NCBI GenBank assembly: GCA_902478395.1
Contig: CABSKZ010000015.1
Location: 1-19,522 of the forward strand
DNA from: an uncultured Eubacteriales bacterium
GTDB taxonomy: Bacteria > Bacillota > Clostridia > UBA1381 > UBA9506
Length of the DNA: 19,522 bases
Direction of reading: 5' to 3'
The position numbers and the translations under genes are program-made. The notes below the pieces were generated by a model, which saw only the letters and a list, made by a program, of their open reading frames with translations, did not search any database and was not told the origin of the DNA. Of this stretch, positions 7,817-14,447 are shown piece by piece (within the stretch, counting starts at the first letter, position 1; each line of letters starts with the position of its first letter).

Positions 7817-9352
7817 ATGCCAAATTCGAAAAAAACTGTGCTGCTAGTGGCTTTTTATAATGTAAAGGCACTCGGGGTGCGGTACTTGGAAACTGCGTTG
7901 GAAAAGCGCGGCTATCGCGTCGTAACAGTGTTTTATAAAACGTTTAACAGCGTGCGTCCGCGCCCGACCACGGAAGAGGAGCTGGAACTGCTTTGCAGGA
8001 AAATTAGCAGCTGCACGCCGGAGCTCATCGGCCTTTCGGTTATGAGTTCCATGTATTTAGACACAGTAAACAGGGTGCTGGATGCGGTAAAAGGGAATTT
8101 TACTATCCCGGTTGTCTGTGGCGGGGCCTTTGCCTCCATGTTTCCGGAGCGGATGCTGGCAGCGGGGGCGGACTACGTAATTAGAACGGACGGAGAAGGC
8201 CCCATCTGTAAGCTTGCGGAAGCGGTCTGCTACAATCTGAATACCGGAGGCATCCCCTCGCTTTGCTATCAGAATGAGAAAGGAGAGGTGGTCCGCAATC
8301 CGGTGGGTGATGTGCTGACGGATTTGGACGGCTATGGGCTTCCTGCCGTCCATAGTGAGGAGGCCTGTTTTATCGAAAACAACACGTTCCGGGAAGGGGA
8401 TCCGCAGTTGTCGGTTTTAAGCTATGAGATCATCGCCTCGCGCGGATGTCCCTTTTCCTGTTCCTACTGCTGCTGTTCCAACCTCCGCAGGCTTTTGCCG
8501 CAGGGGCAGCGGAGGGTGCGGACCCGCTCCGTACACAGTGTGATAGAGGAACTCATAGAGGCGAAAAAGAAGTTGAAGAAATTGGTGTTTATTCATTTTT
8601 ACGACGAGATTTTCCCAAACCTGCCCGGGTGGGTGGACGCATTCGTTCGTGAGTACAGGGAAAGAATCAATTTGCCGTTTACAATCTGGTCACATCCGAA
8701 CATGACAGATGCAAAAGATTTGAAAAAGCTTGTTTCGGCCGGACTGAATGAGGTCATCATGGGCATTCAATCCGGTTCTGCACATATCCGGCGGGAGGTG
8801 TTCCACCGCAACGAAAGCAATGAGGAAATTCTGAAAGCTGTTACAGATATACGGGACGCAGGCGTGTTCTGGGCCAGCTACGATTTTATGCTTTGCCATC
8901 CGTTTGAAACGACAGAAACCCTGCGGGAAACTTTTGATCTGGTGAAACGGTTCCCGGGGCGGTTCGAACTCCAGCTCCACGGACTGAATTTTCTGCCGGG
9001 AACCGATATCGTTTCCATGGCTGTGGAGCAGGGGTATCTGTCCCAAGATGAAATGGACGCCGTGATGTATGCTCCGATGGAAGAACAGTTCAACGCATAT
9101 TGGATGCGGGAAAATCAGGCGGAAAGCCAGCTATGGTACAGGTTGATTTACTGCCTGCAATTTCCGGTTTTAAAGGCCCGTGCAGAAAAAATGGCAAATG
9201 CCCCTTTGCGCTATGAAAAACAGATAGACCGTTTATATCAAAGTGGTCTGCGCCTCGCGAAACTCCGTTACCTATACAAAAAGGCCTATACCGTAATCAA
9301 GAGCAGACAGCTTTATCTGACGGATTCCGAAAAGGAGGTACTGGAATCATAG
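7817..9352 (+). CDS. B12-binding-domain radical SAM enzyme
   Basis: The protein has 511 residues. The N-terminal ~150 residues show the Rossmann-like pattern of cobalamin-binding domains (VLLVAFYNVKALGVRYLETAL, LIGLSVMSS, VVCGGAFASMFPE, ADYVIRTDGEG), without an obvious DxHxxG lower-ligand motif. The radical SAM core starts with SRGCPFSCSYC, giving C211-x3-C215-x2-C218 for the 4Fe-4S cluster, followed directly by C219 and C220. Strand and motif order then follow the BchE/P-methylase-like class (FYDEIF, GLNEVIMGIQSGS, DFMLCHPFETTETL, LHGLNFLPGTDI). Members perform radical methylation, cyclisation or ring rearrangement with cobalamin. The substrate cannot be read here: no biosynthetic partner or precursor peptide gene is recognisable. 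The start is fixed by AAAGGGGTG about 10 bases upstream. No strong terminator follows. Confidence 0.85.
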   Translation: MPNSKKTVLLVAFYNVKALGVRYLETALEKRGYRVVTVFYKTFNSVRPRPTTEEELELLCRKISSCTPELIGLSVMSSMYLDTVNRVLDAVKGNFTIPVVCGGAFASMFPERMLAAGADYVIRTDGEGPICKLAEAVCYNLNTGGIPSLCYQNEKGEVVRNPVGDVLTDLDGYGLPAVHSEEACFIENNTFREGDPQLSVLSYEIIASRGCPFSCSYCCCSNLRRLLPQGQRRVRTRSVHSVIEELIEAKKKLKKLVFIHFYDEIFPNLPGWVDAFVREYRERINLPFTIWSHPNMTDAKDLKKLVSAGLNEVIMGIQSGSAHIRREVFHRNESNEEILKAVTDIRDAGVFWASYDFMLCHPFETTETLRETFDLVKRFPGRFELQLHGLNFLPGTDIVSMAVEQGYLSQDEMDAVMYAPMEEQFNAYWMRENQAESQLWYRLIYCLQFPVLKARAEKMANAPLRYEKQIDRLYQSGLRLAKLRYLYKKAYTVIKSRQLYLTDSEKEVLES

Positions 9353-9854
9353 CGCGGGGAATGAAAACAATATGTTGAATAAAAAATTGCACAGTATTTC
9401 ATTCATAGAATAAAATAGACACGCAATAAAGGTGTTTTATTATTAGTCTGGCAAATATGATCCGTACTATGAGGTTTGGAATATACCTATTCGGCTGGGC
9501 ATAAAGAGAGCTGGGGTTCATACATCCTGCGCTTATTAAAATGACGCCGTTCGGTTTTTCGGTTATGTCGGGCGCCAGTCCTGTTGCAATTGGCGAAAAC
9601 CGAACGGCAAAACTTATCCTAAACGAAGGAAAAGTTAAAAAACGTAAATTATCTGCCAGAAAGGGCAAAACGCAGAAACTCATCTTATGTATTTGCGGGC
9701 CTTTTCACACATGGGCTGGAATTGAGTCTTTTAACCACATCGATTCGCTTCCGAATGATCGATAAAGGCGGAGAACAGGTATGATTTGGGTCAAAAAGGG
9801 CGAGGCGAATAGAGAGTCACCGGAAAAATCGGGAATCTGTCCCTATTCAATAAC
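9353..9854. other. Gene-poor stretch downstream of the radical SAM gene
   Basis: About 500 bases contain only short open frames without credible ribosome binding sites or recognisable products (for example plus-strand 9541-9765, which encodes a basic 74-residue string). A weak AATAAA...TTTATT hairpin near 9426-9441 may end the radical SAM transcript. The main structured object is the 13-bp inverted repeat at 9546-9608. The stretch could be decayed coding DNA; I recognise no family. Confidence 0.5.
9546..9608. repeat. Long interrupted inverted repeat
   Basis: GCCGTTCGGTTTT (9546-9558) and AAAACCGAACGGC (9596-9608) are perfect 13-bp complements. Inside, CGCCA (9573-9577) pairs with TGGCG (9591-9595), directly continuing the right arm. 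Together they give an 18-bp hairpin with a 14-base bulge. It may be an RNA element or a fragment of a small mobile element. Confidence 0.6.
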
Positions 9855-9881
9855 AAAAAAACAGACCGGTTACCCGGTCTG
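9855..9881 (-). terminator. Strong minus-strand intrinsic terminator
   Basis: On the minus strand CAGACCGG-GTAA-CCGGTCTG is a perfect 8-bp hairpin (arms 9874-9881 and 9862-9869) followed by seven T residues (9861-9855). No protein gene precedes it on that strand for about 370 bases, which points to a non-coding transcript. Confidence 0.88.
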
Positions 9882-10187
9882 CTTGAAAAACTTTAATAGC
9901 CCCACTGTGCCGTGTGTAGGATTAATTTTTACCTGCATATGCAGGTGGGTATTCTCTCATGCGTTTTACATTTCCCCTGGCCATATAAATGGGGGGCGTA
10001 TGCGCCGCGCACGAAGTCCGAATTCCCGTATAAAAAGTGTTGGTAAATGAAAAATCGCTATATCACGCACACCGCAGGGATCCATCTTTCATTTGTTTAA
10101 CAGCTGTGCGAGCAGCCAATCAGCTTGCGCCGCACCATTTTAATAACTAATGAGGAACAAAAGCCATAAGATTTTTGAACTTCATTT
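9855..10187 (-). ncRNA. Putative unidentified non-coding RNA of about 330 bases
   Basis: A consensus minus-strand promoter (10194-10222) and a strong terminator (9855-9881) bracket a stretch with no credible protein gene. Possible RNA helices on this strand are 10131-10135 with 10106-10110 (GUGCG/CGCAC, with further pairing inside), 10087-10094 with 10045-10052 (8 bp perfect), and a perfect 16-base palindrome at 9931-9946 (ACCTGCATATGCAGGT). I do not see the conserved core of RNase P RNA, tmRNA or SRP RNA. It is longer than usual 6S RNA, though a divergent member cannot be excluded by eye. Short frames inside (up to about 39 codons from 10084) lack good ribosome binding sites. The boundaries are predicted from the promoter and terminator only. 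Confidence 0.55.
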
Positions 10188-10193
10188 GTAGTT

Positions 10194-10222
10194 ATTATAA
10201 CACATTTTTTTCGAAATATCAA
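10194..10222 (-). promoter_or_regulatory. Consensus promoter of the putative non-coding RNA
   Basis: On the minus strand TTGATA (10217-10222) and TATAAT (10194-10199) are exactly 17 bases apart, in an AT-rich context just after the Cys/Pro-rich gene. The predicted start is near 10187. Confidence 0.75.
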
Positions 10223-10251
10223 TACCAAATTGTTCTATTTTCACAAAAATT

Positions 10252-10488
10252 TCACCGACAAGGCCTGCATGGCCGGTGCTCCGGTTTTCTTTCGCATTCC
10301 GGCGGCCTCGGAGCACAACAGGGAGGCGGACACGGACACGGTCGCTGCGGTGGACATGGCGGTGGATGAGGTGGGCACGGCGGCTCACATTCCTTTTTTT
10401 TGCGGCAGAACAAGGCACGAACTTCATTTTTTTCTATGGCATCCAGGCTGCACAGAAACGCTGCAAGCAGCCCGTTCGGTTTGCCCAT
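10252..10488 (-). CDS. Small Cys/Pro-rich protein, function unknown
   Basis: The protein has 78 residues. AGGAGGG lies 8 bases before the ATG, a strong argument that it is real. The N-terminal ~32 residues look like an amphipathic helix (GLLAAFLCSLDAIEKNEVRALF). The rest is a low-complexity tail with repeated CPP and PCP units; in all there are 12 Cys and 21 Pro. The composition recalls spore-coat or metal-binding small proteins, but no family is recognised and the assignment stays open. It lies 69 bases downstream of the cyclophilin gene on the same strand without a clear terminator between them, so the two may be co-transcribed. The promoter of the putative non-coding RNA follows it directly. 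Confidence 0.7.
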   Translation of the reverse strand: MGKPNGLLAAFLCSLDAIEKNEVRALFCRKKKECEPPCPPHPPPCPPQRPCPCPPPCCAPRPPECERKPEHRPCRPCR

Positions 10489-10557
10489 GGCAATTCCCTC
10501 CTGGAAACCGCGCGGGTTAAGCCCATTCTGTTACAATACCAGTGTATTCATTTCCGG

Positions 10558-11076
10558 TTAAATTGTTTCCGGCTCCGGGTATGTCTCACCGAAGGTTTCA
10601 ACGGTAACTTTTTTCATCCGCTGGTCTTCGAGCGGGCGGTCCATCGGATCGCGGCGGGCAGACACAATTTTATCGACGGCCTCCAATCCTGCTGTTACCT
10701 TGCCGAACGCGGCATATTGGCCGTCGAGATGAGGGGCATCGTCTGTCATGATGAAAAACTGGGAACCAGCTGAGTCCGGCACCATTGTTCTCGCCATAGA
10801 GAGGACGCCGCGTGTATGCGCCAATTCGTTGGCGAAGCCGTTTTGCGAAAACTCGCCGCGAATGCAGTAGCCCGGCCCGCCTGTGCCCCGGCCGTCTGGA
10901 TCGCCGCCCTGAATCATGAAGCCGGGGATGACGCGGTGGAAAATAACACCGTCATAAAACCCCTTGTTGATTAAGGAAATAAAGTTGTTTACAGTGTTTG
11001 GTGCAAGCGCAGGGTACAACTCCGCGGTAATGATATCCCCATTTTCCATTTCTATCGTTACAACTGGATTGCTCAT
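10558..11076 (-). CDS. Cyclophilin-type peptidyl-prolyl cis-trans isomerase
   Basis: The protein has 172 residues. The frame is open to 11142, but that segment covers the promoter; the ATG at 11076 follows AGAAAGGA and gives the usual N-terminus (NPVVTIEMENGDIITAELYP). The cyclophilin motifs are complete: FHRVIPGFMIQGGDP (catalytic R48, F53, Q56), the GPGYCIRGEF loop, GSQFFI and a DGQYAAFGKV segment where many bacterial members have a similar aromatic position. There is no signal peptide, so it acts in the cytoplasm, catalysing proline isomerisation during protein folding. It is divergent from the HlyD-like gene. Confidence 0.95.
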   Translation of the reverse strand: MSNPVVTIEMENGDIITAELYPALAPNTVNNFISLINKGFYDGVIFHRVIPGFMIQGGDPDGRGTGGPGYCIRGEFSQNGFANELAHTRGVLSMARTMVPDSAGSQFFIMTDDAPHLDGQYAAFGKVTAGLEAVDKIVSARRDPMDRPLEDQRMKKVTVETFGETYPEPETI

Positions 11077-11113
11077 CGCAAAATTCCTTTCTGTCTGAAG
11101 ATTTTGTTCTCTC

Positions 11114-11142
11114 AATATACCACAAACCAGCATGGAAATCAA
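11114..11142 (-). promoter_or_regulatory. Promoter of the cyclophilin gene
   Basis: On the minus strand TTGATT (11137-11142) and TATATT (11114-11119) are 17 bases apart, about 38 bases before the start codon. Confidence 0.7.
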
Positions 11143-11184
11143 GAAACATTTCGTGAATTTTCTGTAACGGCCGACAGATTACCG

Positions 11185-11213
11185 TTGCACTGCTGCTCGG
11201 TTTATGGTACAAT
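11185..11213 (+). promoter_or_regulatory. Promoter of the HlyD-like gene and the division cluster
   Basis: TTGCAC (11185-11190) and TACAAT (11208-11213) are 17 bases apart, about 49 bases before the ATG at 11262. It is the only clear promoter before divIVA, so it probably drives the whole series to 15509. Confidence 0.7.
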
Positions 11214-11261
11214 ATATCATAATAGGTAGGATTCGCGAATTTACATACCGGAGAGAGTTTC

Positions 11262-12482
11262 ATGAAAAATAAATGGAACATTTTGATATTGCTGTTCATC
11301 GCCCTAGTGGTGGCCTATGCGCTGCGGGGTGTGTTTGGCGAACGAGTGGAGCTGGAAGTGCTGCGGGAAGGCTCCATGGAGGACATGGCGAGCTGCACGG
11401 GCGTCGTGGTCAAATATGAAACCGTGTACGACCTGCCGTCCGGTGTTTCGGTGGAAACGAAGGCTGTGGACGGGCAGAGGGTGGCGAATGGAGAAACCAT
11501 CGCCGCTGTGTACGCCTCGCAGGTTGATCCGGCCGTGAAGGCAAAGCTGGACAGGGTCAACAAAAAGATTGCGGCGAGCGAAAGTAACCAGACCATTTCC
11601 GCTACGTTTTCCGGCGATGCGACAAAGCTGGAGAGTGATATTTCCGATGAGGTTGCATCGCTGATTTCCTACAGCTATAAGCGGGACATGGAGAAGGCGG
11701 GGGCAGCGAGGGAGACCATTGCCGCTCTGGCAGACCGGAAAGCGGTTGTGAGTGGGCAGAAAAGTGCTTCAGCAAATACGCTGGACGAACTCAAAAGTAC
11801 CAAGCAGCAGTTGGAGGCGCAGATAGGAGCGGCGCAAAGCACGATTAATGCCGCCGGAGCCGGTGTGTTTTCGGCAACGGTTGACGGGCTGGAAAAGCTG
11901 ATTACGCCTTACAACATGGAAGAGCTTGTTCCCTCCAGCCTTGAGGAACTAATCGCATATGATAAAAAGACGGTTAAGGAGAGAAAAAGTACGGATGAGG
12001 CGCAGGCCTGCAAGGTAATTGATAATTTTCGCTATTTTGTAGCGGTAAATATGCCGGCGTCCCAACTGGCCGGGGTGAAAAAGGGTGACGAGCTGACACT
12101 GCGGTTTAATGAACTGTCGACCAATCCCATCACCGCAACAGTATTTTCCATTTCAGCAGAGGAAAACGGACAAAACACCGTGGTATTGGAAGGAACGCGG
12201 TATCTGGATTCCCTGCTGGAGAAGCGTACCGTGAATGTCGATGTGATTAAGAGGCAATATAAGGGATACCGGGTCGGCGTCAAATCTATCCGGACGGTAG
12301 ACGGCGTGGTCGGGGTCTTTGTAAAGCGGGACAGCATTATGCGCTTTATCCCGGCAAATATTTTATATAACACACAGGAATTTGCGATTGTTGAGTCAGC
12401 TGACAAGGAAAAACCACTGAAATTATATGATGAGGTTATTGTGAACGCTTCCTCCTTTGAGGACGGAAAGCTGATGAAATGA
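11262..12482 (+). CDS. HlyD-like membrane-anchored adaptor protein of the division cluster
   Basis: The protein has 406 residues; GGAGAG precedes the ATG. One N-terminal membrane segment (about residues 5-22, ILILLFIALVVAYAL) anchors it with the bulk outside. Residues ~45-90 resemble a biotinyl-lipoyl half-motif (VDGQRVANGETIAAVYAS), followed by a helical, Ala/Lys/Glu-rich, probably coiled-coil region (~92-200) and a beta-rich C-terminus (~245-406) with FVAVNMPASQLAGVKKGDELTLRF, typical of membrane-fusion adaptor barrels. Such proteins usually pair with an ABC or RND exporter, but none is adjacent. It lies 10 bases before yggS, so it is probably translated from the same mRNA as the division genes, and a role in envelope assembly is plausible but not shown. 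Confidence 0.75.
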   Translation: MKNKWNILILLFIALVVAYALRGVFGERVELEVLREGSMEDMASCTGVVVKYETVYDLPSGVSVETKAVDGQRVANGETIAAVYASQVDPAVKAKLDRVNKKIAASESNQTISATFSGDATKLESDISDEVASLISYSYKRDMEKAGAARETIAALADRKAVVSGQKSASANTLDELKSTKQQLEAQIGAAQSTINAAGAGVFSATVDGLEKLITPYNMEELVPSSLEELIAYDKKTVKERKSTDEAQACKVIDNFRYFVAVNMPASQLAGVKKGDELTLRFNELSTNPITATVFSISAEENGQNTVVLEGTRYLDSLLEKRTVNVDVIKRQYKGYRVGVKSIRTVDGVVGVFVKRDSIMRFIPANILYNTQEFAIVESADKEKPLKLYDEVIVNASSFEDGKLMK

Positions 12483-12492
12483 GGGAGATACA

Positions 12493-13173
12493 TTGCTTTC
12501 AGAACGGGTTTCGCGGGTGCGCGAACAAATAGCAGAGGCTGCGGTCCGTTCGGGCCGGACGCCTGATGCGGTAAAGCTGGTTGCCGTTACAAAAACAGTG
12601 GATGCGCCAACAGCGCAGGAGGTTTTCCAACTTGGCGTGCAGACACTGGGAGAAAACCGGGTACAGTCCCTGCTGGATAAGTATAAGATCATGGGAAACA
12701 AACCGGAATGGCATTTAATAGGGCATTTGCAGACCAATAAGGTGAAATATATCATCGATAAAGTGGAACTGATTCACTCTGTAGACAGCGTACATCTTGC
12801 GGAGGAAATCAACAGGCGGGCAGAAAATGCGAAAAGGGTTATGCCAGTTCTCCTCCAGGTTAACGTCGCACGGGAGGAAACCAAGTTTGGCTTTCGGGTG
12901 GAGGAGCTGGAGGAAGCATTGGAGAAAATAGCGGCCTTTTCCTATATTCGTGTGGACGGGTTGATGACAATCGCTCCAAAACAGACAAAACCAGACGAAA
13001 ATCGAAAATATTTTTATGAACTTATGCAATTATTTGTTGACATACGGTCGAAAAAATACGATAATATACATATGAAAGAATTGTCCATGGGTATGAGCGG
13101 GGATTTTGAGAGCGCCATACTCGAGGGCGCGACCATGGTCCGGGTTGGAAGCGCGCTGTTTCAGCCGCTTTAA
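12493..13173 (+). CDS. yggS: YggS/YlmE-type pyridoxal phosphate homeostasis protein
   Basis: The protein has 226 residues, normal for the family. It starts at TTG behind GAGGGAG, 10 bases after the previous stop. KLVAVTKT contains the Lys that binds pyridoxal phosphate (K34). Further family signatures are LGENRVQ, WHLIGHLQTNK, IHSVDS, VNVAREETKFGF, GLMTIAP, LSMGMSGDFE and GATMVRVGSALF. These proteins form a single-domain alanine-racemase-like barrel without known catalysis and balance cellular vitamin B6. In Firmicutes the gene is ylmE, beside sepF, as here. Confidence 0.95.
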   Translation: MLSERVSRVREQIAEAAVRSGRTPDAVKLVAVTKTVDAPTAQEVFQLGVQTLGENRVQSLLDKYKIMGNKPEWHLIGHLQTNKVKYIIDKVELIHSVDSVHLAEEINRRAENAKRVMPVLLQVNVAREETKFGFRVEELEEALEKIAAFSYIRVDGLMTIAPKQTKPDENRKYFYELMQLFVDIRSKKYDNIHMKELSMGMSGDFESAILEGATMVRVGSALFQPL

Positions 13174-13217
13174 AAGGAGCCTGGCCGTTCCACAAATGTT
13201 AAGAGGAGGATGAAAAC

Positions 13218-13646
13218 ATGGGTGCAATGAACAAGATGTTGAAATGGATTGGAATTTCCGATGAGGACGAGGATGAGGATGAGTTCTTCACCGAGGAGCA
13301 GGAGGAAATGGATGAGCCGGTCATTCCAACAGGAAAACGGGGAAAAGTTGTAAATATCCATGCGACAACCCAGCTCAAGGTCGTGGTAATTCAACTTCAG
13401 AGTTTTGACGACGCGCGCGACATCGCAGATCATTTAAAAAGCCGCAAACCAGTCGTAATTAATTTGGAACAGCTCGATAAGGATGTTTCCCGCCGTGTGG
13501 TGGACTTTTTATCTGGCGCTGTCTACGGTGTGGACGGCAACATTCAGAAGGTGGCGAACGGCATTTTTCTGATTGCGCCGTACAATGTCAGCATCATGGG
13601 CGACTTTAAGGATGAATTGAAAAAGGGTTTTCCGTGGACAAACTAG
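13218..13646 (+). CDS. sepF: SepF, FtsZ-anchoring cell division protein
   Basis: The protein has 142 residues; AGAGGAGG lies shortly before the ATG. The N-terminal segment MGAMNKMLKWIGI is the amphipathic membrane-targeting helix. A very acidic linker follows (DEDEDEDEFFTEEQEEMDE), then the SepF core from about residue 42 (VVNIHATTQLKVVVIQ, SFDDARDIADHLKSRKPVVINLE, RRVVDFLSGAVYGVDGNIQKV, FLIAPYNVSI). SepF links FtsZ to the membrane and polymerises at the septum. It lies 44 bases after yggS and 11 bases before ylmH. Confidence 0.96.
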   Translation: MGAMNKMLKWIGISDEDEDEDEFFTEEQEEMDEPVIPTGKRGKVVNIHATTQLKVVVIQLQSFDDARDIADHLKSRKPVVINLEQLDKDVSRRVVDFLSGAVYGVDGNIQKVANGIFLIAPYNVSIMGDFKDELKKGFPWTN

Positions 13647-13657
13647 GAGCCTGACCG

Positions 13658-14419
13658 ATGAATTTTCATGAGCTTACGGAGCAGGACCGGCTGCTGTTGA
13701 GACGGTTCGAGGATTTGGCGCGGGCGGCAGATAAATACAAATCCGCACAGTTTACCCAGTTTTGCGATCCACACGAGGGTATGGTGTTTCAAAAGTTTGC
13801 TGCGGTGCCATCTTGGGTCAATACCATGGCCTGGGGTGGATATGGGGAGAGCGAACGAAGCGTCGTTGGATTCTTTCCCGATTTTTTAGAGCCGGAACCG
13901 GCTCTTTTTCCTGTTAGCGCGCTCCGTATCAGCGGCCTGCGTGGGAAATCACACCGTGAGGTGCTGGGGTCTGTGTTGGGGCTGGGTATTTCACGCGGCG
14001 TGACGGGGGATATTATTATTGACGGCGATACGGCGGTTCTGTTTGCGCTTGAGCAGGTGGAGGATTTTCTGCTTATGAATCTGGAGCGGATAGGGCGTGA
14101 CCGTGTGAGCGTGGAACGTATGGCTCCGGAAGAGGTGCATATTCCGCCGAAGGCATTTGAGGAGATTTCCGGAACTGTAGCCTCCCTGCGGCTTGACTGC
14201 GTGCTGGGACTGGGGGCGCGGCTTTCGCGTGCGAAGGCATGTGAGGCGGTTGCGTCCGGCCTTGTGCAGGTAAACTGGTCTGAAGCGGACAACCCGTCCA
14301 TGACGGTTGCGGAGGGAGACGTCATCTCCCTGCGGCGTTTTGGCAGGATGCAGGTCGCAGCTGTGCTGGGAGAATCCAAAAAAGGCAGGACGCGTGTTGT
14401 TATAAAAAAATACATATGA
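13658..14419 (+). CDS. ylmH: YlmH, S4-domain RNA-binding protein
   Basis: The protein has 253 residues; CTAGGAG lies 8 bases before the ATG. The N-terminal ~170 residues match the YlmH-specific region (for example FPDFLEPEPALFPVSALRISG and GDIIIDGDTAVLF). The C-terminal ~75 residues form an S4 RNA-binding domain (LRLDCVLGLGARLSRAKACEAVASGLVQVNW, EGDVISLRRFGRMQV). Homologues bind ribosomal or tRNA structures and help rescue stalled ribosomes; in the divIVA cluster it is normally next to ylmG, which is absent here. A terminator-like hairpin lies within its coding sequence (13888-13909). Confidence 0.92.
   Translation: MNFHELTEQDRLLLRRFEDLARAADKYKSAQFTQFCDPHEGMVFQKFAAVPSWVNTMAWGGYGESERSVVGFFPDFLEPEPALFPVSALRISGLRGKSHREVLGSVLGLGISRGVTGDIIIDGDTAVLFALEQVEDFLLMNLERIGRDRVSVERMAPEEVHIPPKAFEEISGTVASLRLDCVLGLGARLSRAKACEAVASGLVQVNWSEADNPSMTVAEGDVISLRRFGRMQVAAVLGESKKGRTRVVIKKYI
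13888..13909 (+). terminator. Terminator-like hairpin inside ylmH
   Basis: AGAGCCGG-AA-CCGGCTCT (13888-13905) is a perfect 8-bp repeat, directly followed by TTTT. It would fold as a 6-7 bp stem with a 4-6 base loop. Because it lies inside a gene, translation would normally mask it; if translation stops early it could cause polarity. Confidence 0.4.
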
Positions 14420-14447
14420 ATCGGAATATGGCTTAGGGGGAGTGAAT

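Noticed and set aside
9541..9765. Plus-strand frame of 74 codons and the opposing minus-strand frame 9399-9683
   Set aside because: No ribosome binding site, both frames cover the inverted repeat 9546-9608, and neither shows a family motif. Possible decayed DNA only.
9931..9946. 16-base palindrome as start of a CRISPR-like repeat or operator
   Set aside because: No repeated copies or spacers exist; it is better explained as a hairpin of the putative RNA.
9781..10050. Plus-strand frame of 89 codons in the gene-poor stretch
   Set aside because: It crosses the strong minus-strand terminator and the putative RNA, has unusual composition and no recognisable domain. A GGAGAA-like site precedes it, but this is not enough.
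10276..10773. Plus-strand frame of 165 codons
   Set aside because: It lies opposite the Cys/Pro-rich gene and the cyclophilin gene, both with good ribosome binding sites; the sequence has no motif.
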